A stretch of 64,000 nt of DNA from Prionace glauca (lineage: Eukaryota > Chordata > Chondrichthyes > Carcharhiniformes > Carcharhinidae), in the NCBI GenBank assembly GCA_037974335.1, contig CM075760.1, forward strand, positions 8,305,432 through 8,369,431, written 5' to 3'. The notes under the pieces are model-generated. The model worked only from the letters and a program-made list of their open reading frames with translations. It was not told the origin of the DNA and did not search any database. Shown here piece after piece: positions 10,535 to 19,988 of the stretch; positions within the stretch are counted from its first letter, which is position 1, and every line of letters begins with the position of its first letter. Both the position numbers and the translations under genes were made by a program.

Positions 10535-12003
10535 ATAAACTCAGAAAATAGGTGCAGGAGTAGGCTGTTCAGCCTTTTGAGCCTGCACCACCATTCAATA
10601 TGATCATGGTAGATCATGCACTTTCAGTATCACAGTCCCACTTTCTCTCCATACCCCTTGTCCCTTTAGTCACATCCAGCTCCCTCTTGAACATAGTTAA
10701 CAAATTGGCCCCAACAGCTTTCTGTGGTACAGAATTCCACAGGTTCACAACATGAAGTTCTTTCTCATCTGTCTCAGATTGTAACCCCTATTTCTGGACT
10801 TCCCCAACATTGGGAACACGTTGGGACAGCATCCAGCCTGTCTAGTCCCATCAGGATTTTAAATATTTCTACGAGATCCCTTCTCATTCGAAATTCCAGT
10901 GAGTAAAAGTTCAGTCGATCCAGTCTCTCTTCATATGTCAGTCCTGCCATTCCAGGAATCAGTCTGGTGAATCTTAGCTGGACTCCCTCGGACTACAAGA
11001 CCAAAACTGCACACAATACTCAAGGTGTGGCTTCACCAATGCCCTGTACAACTGAGCAAAACAATCTTACTCCTATACTCAAATCCTCTTACTATGAAGG
11101 GCAGCATGCCATTAGCTTTCCTCAATGCCTGCTGTACCTGCATGCCAACCTTCAGCAACTGTCCCATCATGACACCCAACTCACGTTGCACTTTCCTTTT
11201 TCCTAAACTGCCACCATTCAGATAATAATCTTTCTTCCTGTTTTTGCCACCAAAGTTGATAACCTCACATTTATCCATAGTATTTTGCATTTGCCAAGTA
11301 TCTGCCCAAGCCACTGTAGCCTCTTAGGAACCTCCTCACAGCACACACGGCCACCCAGCTTAGTGTCATCTAAAAATTGGAGATATTGCATTCAATTCCT
11401 TCATCCAAATTATTAATGTATATTATGGACAGTTGGGGTTACAGCACTGAACCTTGCCGTACCCACTAGTCGCTGCTTGCCACTCTGAAAAAAATCCATT
11501 TATTCCCACTCTCTGCTTCAGTTTGAGCATAATCTCCCTCCTCTTATAAACTAGTCTTTGGCCAAATGTCTTCCTGACCACCTGATTGAGAAACTTATCA
11601 GCCTTGATTGAACGGCAGAGCAGACTCAATGGGCTGAATGGCTTAATTCTGCTCCTACATCTGATGGTCTTATGATCTACCTGTCCAGCCTCCTTCACAG
11701 ATGCCTGGATGTTGACTCCAGGTTCTCTCTGATCCTCTATAATTCTCAGCATCATCCCCTTTAGCGTTCATTCCCTTGTCTTGTCTAATGTCCCAAATTC
11801 ATTCTCTCTCACAGCTCCAGATTGAATTCCCTGAGCCATTTTTCTGCCCATCTGACCAGCCCACTGATATCTTCCTGCAGTCCACAGCTTTCTTCTGGAT
11901 TGTTAAACACAAATACAATTGTTGTATCATCTGCAAACTGAATCATGACCCTTACATTTAAGTCTAAGTCATTGATATATACCACAGAACTGTAGAACCT
12001 CAT
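10535..12003 (-). mobile_element. CR1-like LINE, 5'-truncated and composite
   Basis: Read on the minus strand this contains the FADDT catalytic region (near 11925), the QQALRKANGM region (near 11130), and the C-terminal RRFTRLIP-like and LNFYSLE-like blocks, ending at the module GGTGCAGGAGTAGGC near 10550. A short plus-oriented LINE 3' tail (GGGCTGAATGGCTTAATTCT, 11630-11649) interrupts it near 11600-11680. Many lesions indicate an old copy. A TGCTGCCAGACC-type repeat lies just before it at about 10428-10515. Confidence 0.75.
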
Positions 12004-12020
12004 TGGTAACCAGACACCAT

Positions 12021-13169
12021 TCAGTCCTGAATGTGATTAACAGCAGCAATAACAGCAGAATCCAACCCCTGCTGTCGCCTGTGAACTTGCTGGTGTTTCA
12101 GCAGGTTGTTTGACTGAGCGAATCCCTTCCCACACATGGAACAGTTGAACGGCCTTTCCCCAGTGTGAACTCGCTGGTGTTTCAGCAGATTCTGTTTACT
12201 TTTAAATCTCTTCTCACAATCAGAACATTCAAAAGGTCTCTGATCAGTGTGAACAAGTTGGTGTGTAGTCAGGTGGGATGACTGAGTGAATCTCTTGCCG
12301 CACAGGAGGCAAGTGTAAGGTCTCTCTCTAGTGTGAACTCGCCGGTGTATCAGAAGGTCGGATGTATCAATGAATTCCTGACAACACACAGGGCAGGTGA
12401 ATGGCCTCTCCCCAGTGTGAACTCGACGGTGTCTCAGAAGGTGGGCTAATCGAGTGAATCCCTTCCCACAGAGAGAGCAGGTGAATGGCCTCTCCCCAGT
12501 GTGAGTGTGCTGGTGTTTCAGAAGATCCTTTTTGCTTTTAAATGTTTTCTCACATTCAGAACAATTGATAGGTCTCTGATCAGTGTGAACAAATCGGTGT
12601 TTCAGGAGCTGCGATGAACAAATGAATCCCTTCCCACACACGGGGCAGATGAATGGTCTCTCTCCAGTGTGAGTGCGTTGATGGATCAGTAAATCCTTTC
12701 TGCTTTTAAAGTTCTTCTCACAGTCAGAACATTTAAACGGTCTCTGATCAGTGTGAACACTTTGGTGTGTCAGGAGGTGGGACGACTGAGTGAATCCCTT
12801 ACCACACACGTTGCAGATGAACGGCCTCTCCCCAGTGTGAGTGCGTTGGTGAATCAATAAATCCTTTCTGCTTTTAAAGCTCTTCTCACAGTCAGAACAT
12901 TTAAATGGTCTCTGATCAGAGTGAACCTGGTGGTGAGTCCGGAGGTTTGATAAGGCATTAAATCCCTTCCCACATTGAAGACAGGTGAATGGCCTCTCAC
13001 CAGTATGGACATGCTGGTGTGTGTATAGGCTGGATGACTGAGTGAATCTCTTCCCACACACAGAGCAGGTGAATGGTCTCTCCCCAGTGTGAATACGTCG
13101 ATGGGTTTCCAATTCAGATGGGTAATTGAATCCCGTCCCACAGTCCGCACATTTCCACGGTTTCTCCAT
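12021..13169 (-). CDS. ZNF-3, C2H2 zinc-finger protein, 13 fingers
   Basis: The open frame from ATG at 13169-13167 (M-E-K-P-W-K-C) encodes 13 consecutive C2H2 fingers and then a short tail, QQGLDSAVIAAVNHIQD. Knuckles run CADC, CSVC, CLQC, CSDC, CNVC, CSDC, CPVC, CSEC, CSLC, CPVC, CLLC, CSDC, CSMC, all with complete zinc ligands. Two finger types alternate: a CSDCEK-FKS type after HTDQRP linkers, and a GKGFTQSS type after HTGERP linkers. The repeat unit is therefore two fingers (about 168 bases), which points to growth by duplication of pairs. The tail resembles the end of ZNF-9. The frame stays open four codons further upstream without another ATG. It is probably a functional nuclear DNA-binding protein. 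Its 3'UTR is split by LINEs. Confidence 0.9.
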   Translation of the reverse strand: MEKPWKCADCGTGFNYPSELETHRRIHTGERPFTCSVCGKRFTQSSSLYTHQHVHTGERPFTCLQCGKGFNALSNLRTHHQVHSDQRPFKCSDCEKSFKSRKDLLIHQRTHTGERPFICNVCGKGFTQSSHLLTHQSVHTDQRPFKCSDCEKNFKSRKDLLIHQRTHTGERPFICPVCGKGFICSSQLLKHRFVHTDQRPINCSECEKTFKSKKDLLKHQHTHTGERPFTCSLCGKGFTRLAHLLRHRRVHTGERPFTCPVCCQEFIDTSDLLIHRRVHTRERPYTCLLCGKRFTQSSHLTTHQLVHTDQRPFECSDCEKRFKSKQNLLKHQRVHTGERPFNCSMCGKGFAQSNNLLKHQQVHRRQQGLDSAVIAAVNHIQD

Positions 13170-13286
13170 GATTATTGACAACTTGTAACTGTGTGTAAAA
13201 AGTTTTGAAAATCAGCCCACAATAGAAACGCTGAACAGACAATTCTCTTTCATCCACTCCCAGTTTTCTCCCTCCCAGTCGCCTCA

Positions 13287-13392
13287 AAAGCTTGTGAGTA
13301 TATTATCAAATAAATAGGTTGGACTAAAACCTGGTGTTGTCAGACTTTTTACTGTGTTTACGCCAGTCCAACGCCGGCATACCCACATCATG
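13287..13392. repeat. single arm of the fold-back repeat
   Basis: The arm AAGCTTGTGAGTATATTATC through CCTGGTGTTGTCAGAC to CCAACGCCGGCATACCCACA matches the right arm at 4488-4596. No partner arm lies nearby. It ends exactly where the ZNF promoter-block sequence GGTTCAGTTCTCCAGCTCC begins, the same junction as at 34098. Confidence 0.8.
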
Positions 13393-14240
13393 GGTTCAGT
13401 TCTCCAGCTCCTGCCTGCAGACTGACAATAAAACCAATGGGTCTTATTGGAAGTGTTGGGGCCTCCAGCGGGTATTTGTGAATCCTCCCCGCCCACCACC
13501 CAGGGTTTCCTTCCTTCCCAGAGATCAGAGATTTGATTTGAGGCCAAAGTGTAACCTCTTATTTATTGTCCCCCTCCCCCATCCTCTGATGTGAAGCATC
13601 CTCCAAGTGGCTGAGCCAGGATGGGGCTGTTAACCCGGGCCTGTTGCCGGGAGGGAGAAGCCCCGAAGCTGCAAACCAGGGAGCTGACAATGATTCTGAA
13701 GGATTTGCGGATCCACAAAGTGTTTCCAGACCCTCCCCAATATCCAGCTGCCGGTTCCAGCGCCTCCCCCTCCGCTGCTGCAATGTTTGCTCCGCACTCA
13801 CCGGGTTTCTTCTGAGTGTTGGTCTCCAGCCCCGCCCCTCATTCACTCCGATTGGTCGGAGGACCAGCCGCTCCCGCTCGGTCCTCCAGCCCCGCCCCCT
13901 CTTCCTATTGGTCCGGAGCTGCCGTCAATCAGCTCCTAGGCATTGTGATGTGGAGCATGCGCAGTAACATTGCTGTCCTTGGCGCTGGTTTGTCCCGGAG
14001 AAGCGGAGTCAGCGTTAGGCGGTGGCTGGGAGGGTCTGGAAACACTTTGTGGATCCGCAAACCCTTCAGAATCATTGTCAGCTCCCTGGTTTGCAGCTGC
14101 GGGGCTTCTCCCTCCCTCCCGGGAACAGGCCCAGGTTAACGGCCCCATCCTGGTTTGGGAGCAGGAGCATGCGCAGTGCCTGGAGACAGACGGTCAGGAG
14201 CTCGAGCGAGCGGGTTTTAAATGGAGATTTTTACAAAGAC
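13393..14240. promoter_or_regulatory. bidirectional GC-rich promoter block (ZNF-3 minus side; plus side)
   Basis: GC boxes (CCCCGCCCC and CCCCGCCCCC near 13830-13905), ATTGG elements (near 13850 and 13908) and NRF1-like GCATGCGCAG sites (about 13956 and 14168) fill the centre, with no TATA box. On each side lies one copy of the same exon-like sequence in opposite orientation (13616-13738 and 14028-14152). ZNF-3 lies downstream on the minus side and ZNF-4 on the plus side, so this is a likely shared promoter for divergent transcripts (inference). Confidence 0.6.
13616..14152. repeat. inverted repeat, arms about 123 bases, around the promoter core
   Basis: The left arm (13616-13738) reads CCAGGATGGGGCTGTTAACC onward. 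The right arm (14028-14152) is its reverse complement with few differences; both share the sequence around GCGGATCCACAAAGTG and its inverse. The spacer is about 290 bases. A third copy of this exon-like sequence, with its neighbouring promoter, is at 47268-47430. Confidence 0.8.
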
Positions 14241-14390
14241 CGAGTGTGGTCCAGAGCCCGAAATAAAACCGGAAATATGAATGGAGTTGGTGGGTGGTTG
14301 CTGAGGCTTTATAAACACCCGGCGTCAACTACAAACTCTCAATCTGCGAAGAAAATTCCTCGGGCCTTCTGAAGCTTCAGGCCCGAGTTC

Positions 14391-14482
14391 ACATCCGCCA
14401 TCTTTGTCGGAAGCCAGGTACTGCAAAGTGCATGCGCATCCGCCATCTTTATTCCGGTAAATTGCAACAGCGCATGCGCAGC
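14391..14482 (+). promoter_or_regulatory. paired YY1-like and NRF1-like sites
   Basis: Two copies of CCGCCATCTTT (near 14396 and 14439), the inverse of the YY1 AAGATGGCGG core, alternate with CGCATGCGCA-type NRF1 sites (near 14431 and 14471). The same pair is found in the blocks at 25.3, 33.8, 47.9 and 57.6 kb, so it belongs to the ZNF promoter design. The factor names come from motif knowledge only. Confidence 0.5.
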
Positions 14483-14635
14483 CACGGTAGTTCTTGAGGG
14501 TGAAACCAAATGAATAACCCACAGGGGACAAAAAATCAGAGATAGAGTTTGTTATTAAGTCAATCCATTGTTGTAAAATCGGAAGTTAGGATTATAGCCA
14601 ACAACAACTTATATTCATAAAATACCATTAATATC

Positions 14636-15572
14636 AGGGTGGTTTGCACTGCTGCCTCAGAGCTCCAGGTACTCTGGTTCGGTTCTAGCCTTAGGTCACT
14701 GTCTGCAGAGTTTGCACGTTATCCCTGTGACTGTGTGGGTTTCACCTGTACGTTCTGGTTTCCTCCCACCATCCAAAGATGTGATGCTTAGGGGGATTGG
14801 CCATGTTACATTGCCCCTTCGTGTACAAAGATTTGATTTAATTTGATTGTCACATGTATTAACATACAGTGAAAATTATTGTTTCTTGCACGTTGTACAG
14901 GCCAAACCATTCATAGACAAGGACATGAGAGAGTGCAGAATATAGTCATATTTAGGGTGTAGATCAACTTAATGCAAGGTAGGTCTGAAGTACCAGGGAA
15001 GAAGCTGTTCTTGAGTCAGTCGGTATGTGACCTCAGACTTTTGTATCTTTTTTCAAAGGGAGAAAGTGGTAAAGAGAATGTCCGGGGTGTCCTTAATTAT
15101 GTTGGCTGCTTTGCCGAGGCAGTGGGAAGTGTAGACAGAGTCAATGGATGGGAGGCTGGTTTGTGTGATGGATTGGGCTACATTCATGATCTTTTGTAGA
15201 TCTTTCCAGTCTTGGGCAGAACAAGAGCCACACCAAGCTGTGATACAACCAGAAAGAATGCTTTCTATGGTGCATCTGTAAAAGATGTGCGTTGATGTGC
15301 TTTCTTAACTATAGTGTCGGCATGGGGAAATCAAGACAGGTTGTTGGTAATCAGGACACCTAAAAATTTGAAGTTCTCGACGCTTTCTACTTCATTCCTG
15401 TTGATGTAAACAGGGGTATGTTCTCCTTTACGCTCTGCTTTAAGATGTGCATGTAAGGGGGATTAGTGGGATAAAAATGTGGGTTACAGGTATAGATCAG
15501 GGGGAAAATATTCAGAAAGTCGATGCAGACTTGATGGGCCAAATGATTTCGTTCTGCATTCTAGGAATTCTT
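14636..15572 (+). mobile_element. SINE split by an L2-like LINE
   Basis: The left part (14636-14832) has the tRNA-like head with the B box (GGTTCGGTTCTAGCC) and the body. The right part (15442-15572) continues with ATGTGCATG and ends with GATGGGCCAAATGATTTCG. AAGAT occurs at both breakpoints (14828-14832 and 15442-15446), as expected for a target-site duplication of the LINE in between. Confidence 0.75.
14833..15441 (-). mobile_element. L2-like LINE, 3' half, nested in a SINE
   Basis: It starts with the inverted 3' tail (TTGATTTAATTTGATTGTCA) and runs into C-terminal RT sequence on the minus strand: the sequence corresponding to a TSLPSIDS-VYTS block and the AAVR-like region, then further domain remains to about 15430. 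It is 5' truncated and decayed. Confidence 0.8.
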
Positions 15573-15767
15573 TGAGAATTCATCCCTGCGCACTGAAGGT
15601 CTGGTCACTAATGTTGGAGTGATTAAAGTAGGGAATGTGCAGGAAGCCAGGATCGGAGCAATGTTAGAGGTGATTCCAGAGATAGGGGGAAACTGGCATT
15701 GCAGTGATTTGTACAAATTAGTTGTAAGGATGCATGAAAAATATGCAACATTTCATTTGGATCTCAT

Positions 15768-16075
15768 GGAATCCTACAGTGCAGAAGGAGGCCATCCAGT
15801 CCATCGAGTCTGCACTGAACACAGTCCCATGCAGGCCCTATCCCCATTACCCCATGCATTTACCTTAGCTAGACTCCCTGACACTAAGGGGTAATTTAGC
15901 ATAGCCAATCCACCTAAAACACACATCTTTGGACTCTGGGAAGAAATTGGAGCACCCGAAGGAAACCCATGCAGACACAGGGAGAATATGTAACTTACAG
16001 ACACATAGTGATCCAAGCTGGGAATCAAACGCAGGTACCTGGTGCTGTGATGCAGCAGTGCTAACCACTGTGCTG
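15768..16075 (-). mobile_element. full-length tRNA-type SINE, minus
   Basis: From the 3' module (GTGCAGAAGGAGGCCATCCA, near 15779) to the tRNA-like head (AGCAGTGCTAACCACTGTGC at 16052-16071), the copy is about 308 bases and nearly complete. It can serve as a local reference for the family. Confidence 0.85.
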
Positions 16076-16109
16076 CCTTTTCCCCAGGGAGGAGGGAGTA
16101 CTGGGAGAG

Positions 16110-16225
16110 AGGTTTACTGTTTTTGGGAACAACAGCAGAAAAGATATTGTTTCAAAATTAGATTTATCTGATCAGAATTTCTGTGCTGGACTGACAGTAG
16201 TTTTGTAAACTCCTTTTGCAGGATA
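16110..16225 (+). other. conserved 3' splice-site block of ZNF-4
   Basis: An ATTTCTGTGCTGGACTGACAG-like branch-point region near 16177 is followed by TTTTGTAAACTCCTTTTGCAG, with the acceptor AG at about 16221, and the exon opens GATATTTGAAGGGG. The arrangement is the same as upstream of ZNF-8 and ZNF-9. Confidence 0.7.
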
Positions 16226-16521
16226 TTTGAAGGGGAAGATTTACAGTCAGAAAAATGGAATCAAGATTTAACAGTCACTCGATTCACCAGAACCTGAAGA
16301 CTATCAGCCTTTGAACATGGAGTGCAGGAAAAAATTTCAACATCAGTGTGACTGGAAAAGCACTGAGACATACACACAACCGAGTGAGAGTTTTCCAGTG
16401 AACTGACTGTGGAAAGAGCTTTAACCAGTTACACAGCCTGAAAAAAGATCACACCATTCACAGCAATGTGAATCTGTACATGTGTTCTTTGTGTGGACGA
16501 AGCTTCAACTAATCACCTGAT

Positions 16522-17053
16522 ATGGAGAGACATGATGATACTGACATCATAGAGAAACCGTGGATATGTGGGGACTGTGGGGAAGCATTCACTTGCCCAT
16601 CCAAACTGGAAACTCATCGACGCACCCACACTGGGGAGAGACCTTTCACCTGCCCTGTGTGTTGGAAGGAATTTACTCAATCATCCTGTCTAATATTACA
16701 CCAGCGAGTTCACACTGGAGAGAGACCATAAACTTGCTCTGTTTGTGGCAAGGGATTCATCCAGATGTATAACCTGCAATTACACCGGAGAGTTCACACC
16801 GGGGAGAGGCCGTTCACCTGCTCTGTGTGCGGGAAGCGATTCATTAATTCATCCAACCTTGTGACACCGGCGAGTTCACACTGAGAAGAGGCCATTCAGC
16901 TGCACTGACTGTGGAAAGAGCTTCAGACATTCATCCAGCCTCAAAGCACATCAGCGACTTCACACTGGGGAGAGACCATTCACCTGCTCAGAGTGTGGGA
17001 AGGGATTCACCACCTCCTCCCACCTGGTGACACACCAGCGACTTCATGAGTGA
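16522..17053 (+). pseudogene. ZNF-4, C2H2 zinc-finger gene, broken
   Basis: This is a six-finger array of the finger-only type. The ATG at 16522 opens MERHDDTDIIEKPWICGDC. Fingers 1 and 2 are complete (CGDC, CPVC). An in-frame TAA at 16729-16731 replaces the phenylalanine codon of the linker before finger 3. Fingers 3 and 4 (two CSVC knuckles) continue in the same frame, then two bases are missing in the H-Q region of finger 4 (near 16866), which shifts the frame. Fingers 5 and 6 (CTDC, CSEC) follow to TGA at 17051-17053. The upstream stretch 16395-16520 contains two still older decayed fingers. The 3'UTR is shared with ZNF-2. With one nonsense codon and one frameshift the full protein cannot be made; only a two-finger product could be. 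Confidence 0.88.
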
Positions 17054-17276
17054 GTGCAGGGAGTGGATTCAGCTGTAGCTGCTGCTGTTAATCACATCCA
17101 GGAGTGAGCCACATTCATTCTGAAAGTTGAGGTTTGTTTCTGCTGATGTTACTAATCCCTGTAGGTGGGCTGCAGCTTAATATTCTCGATCGAGAGCTGA
17201 TTGCGTTTTGGGGGTTGCAGTTTCTCTTCAAGAACTGCTGTCTGTGATCTTTCCCCATCATTCAGGAACTCTCATC

Positions 17277-17640
17277 ACATTCTTTACAGTACAGAAAGAG
17301 CCATTCAGCCCATCAAGTCTGCACTGGCTCACTGAAAGAACAAAGAACAAAATCAGCCCAGGAAACAGGCCCTTCAGCCCAACGAGCCCGCGCCACCATC
17401 TCAACACCACCAGTCCCCCTACTCCACCCATGATCCCTGTCTAATGTTTTATGGCCATCCAGATTGGCAGGAATAAATTGTCCCTAAATCAGATTCCCTC
17501 AATCAGCCTAACAGCACATCTTTGGGAGGAAACCGGAGCACCCGGAGAAAACCCACGCAAGCATGGGGAAAATGCGCAAACTCCCACAGGCACCAGCCCA
17601 AATCCATGTGTCTGCACAGCAATCAGCGATAGTCACTGAG
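17277..17640 (-). mobile_element. SINE, minus, with a short repeat tail before it
   Basis: The AAAGAACAAAGAAC start (17335-17348) and the GGCCCTTCAGCCCAACGAGC module mirror the inverse of the copy at 1-259. The body reads GGAAACCGGAGCACCCGGAG. The short GAGCCATTCAGCCCATC stretch just left of it is another element's 3' end. It lies inside the 3'UTR region of ZNF-4. Confidence 0.75.
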
Positions 17641-17689
17641 CTGTCGTCTTGCTCGGTATCTGGTCCAGTTTAGGCACACACTAACGACA

Positions 17690-18115
17690 TGAAGCACTAG
17701 GCCAATCTTGGACAACCAAGAGCAGCCACAGTACGACCCATTGCGTGTACGTCCCTCATTGGACACGAGATGGACCGACTTAAAACCAGTGAATGAAAAG
17801 AGCCTAATTCCACCCCCCTGCCATAACCCCTGTAACCTTGCACATTCTTTCTTTTCAGATAATCCAATTCTCTTTTGAGTATCTTGATCAAACTTGCCTC
17901 CACTGCCCTCACAGGAAGTTTATTCCAGATTCCAACCACCCTCTCGGTGAAAATAATTTTTCTCACATCACTTTGACTCTGTTTTCCCCATTAACGTAGG
18001 TCTGTGTCCTCTGGTTCTTGATGTTCTCTTGGTGGGAATATTTTCTCACTATTTCACCTGCCCAACTCCTCAGGATCTTGAATACCTCGATCAATCTCCT
18101 CTCGACCATCTTTAT
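17690..18115 (-). mobile_element. CR1-like LINE, 3' fragment
   Basis: On the minus strand, RKIIFTERVVGIWNKLPV and a following LDYLKRKN-like stretch are the C-terminal RT region of this LINE class. It is 5' truncated and inserted in the ZNF-4 3'UTR. Confidence 0.75.
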
Positions 18116-18119
18116 TTAG

Positions 18120-18232
18120 ACAATTTACGTTTATTTCTTCTGATAATAATCTCTGTATCTGGGTGGGAGTTTCATCTCCTGATGTCTGTTAAATAAATCA
18201 GCTTTGTTTCAAACACATGGTGTGTCAAATTC
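18120..18232 (+). terminator. displaced 3'UTR end and AATAAA of ZNF-4
   Basis: The AATAAATCAGCTTTG region (AATAAA at 18192-18197) and the following CACATGGTGTG match, inverted, the 3' ends of ZNF-11 (42855-42882) and ZNF-14. The stop of ZNF-4 is about 1.1 kb upstream, with a SINE and a LINE in between. Confidence 0.6.
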
Positions 18233-18332
18233 TTGATTTCTCCAGGATAAGAGATTAATTGATGTCCCATTCTTTTCTCCTTTCTAACTCTAGATTATTT
18301 CAAACTTTCAGTTACACTCATTTTTTTAACAT

Positions 18333-18390
18333 TTGATTTGTTATTGTGACATGTATTAGCATACAGTGAAAAGTATTGTTTCCTATCGTG
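18333..18390 (-). mobile_element. L2-like LINE, extreme 3' end
   Basis: TTTGATTTGTTATTGTGACA and the following ACAGTGAAAAGTATTG are the inverted 3' tail of the L2-like family. Only about 58 bases remain. Confidence 0.6.
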
Positions 18391-18885
18391 GACAAGTCCC
18401 AGCTCCCTATACCTTTCAGAGAGTCCTTCCAAGCCTTGAGATCTAGGGAACTTTTCAGTATTTAAAAACAAAATATACTGGAAATTATAATCCATACTTT
18501 TTCAAATGTCAGTTGATTGTGTCTCAGATTATTAGCTTTTCCTTACTGCTGATGTTAAGCTGATTGTTCTGTAATTGCTGTGTTTTTGAACAGGGATGTA
18601 ACATTTACAATCTCTCACAACTCTTTGTCACCATTACTCTAAGGAAGATTGGAAAGTTGTGGCCAGAACTGCACAAGCTCCATGTGAAGGACAGTGTGTG
18701 TGTCGGAGTGAAGCAGTCCCTCAATGTCAGACTGGAGTGTCAGCCTAGATAATGTGCTCAGCTTGATGAGTATTTCCTGTTATTGATGTGGATCATTCAG
18801 AAACAATGGACTCTGATGATGTCATAAAGACTATTACATCACAGTGGAGCCTTAGTGATGAAAAGAGATTTGTTCCAGATGGGAG
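18391..18885. other. no gene recognised
   Basis: I see no coding signature. The stretch ATTACATC-CAGTGGAGCCTTAGTGATG near 18832-18860 recurs at 41208-41235, so part of this sequence is an unnamed low-copy repeat. Confidence 0.4.
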
Positions 18886-19212
18886 GTGATGGCCCAGTGC
18901 TATTATCTCTAGACTCAGCTAATGTTCTGGGGACTGGGTTCAAATCCCACCATACCAAGTGGTATAATTTGAACAAAGAACAAGAAAAAGGAAAATTACA
19001 GCACAGGAACAGGCCCTTTGGCCCTCCAAGTCTGCACTGACTATACTGTCTGTCTGAACTAAAAACCCCTTTGCGGACCATATTCCCTCTCTTCCCATCT
19101 TATTCATGCATTTGTCCAGGCGCCCCTTAAGTCACTATCATATCTGCTTCCACTAACTCCCGGCATTGAGTTCCAGGCATCTACTACCCCCTGTAAAAAA
19201 AAACTTGCCTCA
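18886..19212. mobile_element. second-family SINE (+) followed by a CR1-like LINE 3' end (-)
   Basis: The segment 18886-18972 has the B-box-like GGGTTCAAATCCCACC and is the plus-oriented second SINE family. From 18973, ACAAAGAACAAG and AGGCCCTTTGGCCCTCC start an inverted CR1-like 3' end that runs to about 19212. Confidence 0.6.
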
Positions 19213-19319
19213 TACATCTAATTCAATAAAAATAATTGAATTCAATAAAAAAAATCAGAATTAAGAATCTACTGCTGACCATGAAACCATTAATTGTCAG
19301 AAAAAAAAACATTTGGTTC

Positions 19320-19595
19320 AGTAAAGTAAAAAGTAAAGTTTGTTTATTAGTCACAAATAGGCTTACGTTAACAGTGCAGTGAAGTTACTGTGAAATTCCC
19401 TTAGTCGCCACACTCCAGCATTTGTTCGCGTCAATGCACCTCCCCAGCATGTCTTTCAGACTGAGGAAACTGGACTACCTGAGGAAACCCACGCAGAGAA
19501 CATGCAAACTCCACACAGACAGTGACCCATGCCAAGAATTGAACCCAGGTCCCTGGCGCTGTGAGGCAACACTGCTAACCACTATGACACCCCAT
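19320..19595 (-). mobile_element. tRNA-type SINE, minus
   Basis: The tail AAAGTTTGTTTATTAGTCAC and ACAGTGCAGTGAAGTTACTG leads to the body and then to the tRNA-like head (GCTAACCACTATGACACC). The tail type (TTTATTAGTCACA) is also seen at 31267, 38525, 44578 and 59170. Confidence 0.8.
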
Positions 19596-19988
19596 GAATG
19601 TCCTTTTGGGGAAGGAAATCTGTTGTCCTTACCTGTCTATCCTACGTGTGACTCCGGAGCCATAGCAATATGATCGACTGTCAACTCCCCTCTGAAATGG
19701 CCTAGTAAGCTGCTCAGTTCAATGGTTACTAGGGATGGGCACTAAATGCTGGCCGTGCAGTGATGCCCATGTCCCACAAATGCATCAAAAATCTCACAGT
19801 TTAAATTCACACAGCCATTCTGTCTCCTTTTGTAATTACCACTCACTTCACCAGTTTAAAAAAAAAATCAGAATGTACCCACAGAAAATATTTTAATTTC
19901 TCAGATTTTCTTGACATATCAGTAGAAATGGACGTCAATGAACATAATTTATTCCTGGATGTGATTTATAGTAAAATCCAGTCACTGA
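19596..19988 (-). other. repeat trace and 3'UTR of ZNF-5
   Basis: A GGGATGGGCAC-to-CCCACAAA trace of an interspersed repeat lies at 19729-19790. From about 19905 the minus strand is the short 3'UTR of ZNF-5 (the TTATTCCTGGATGTGATT stretch resembles the one after ZNF-7). No other gene is seen. Confidence 0.45.
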
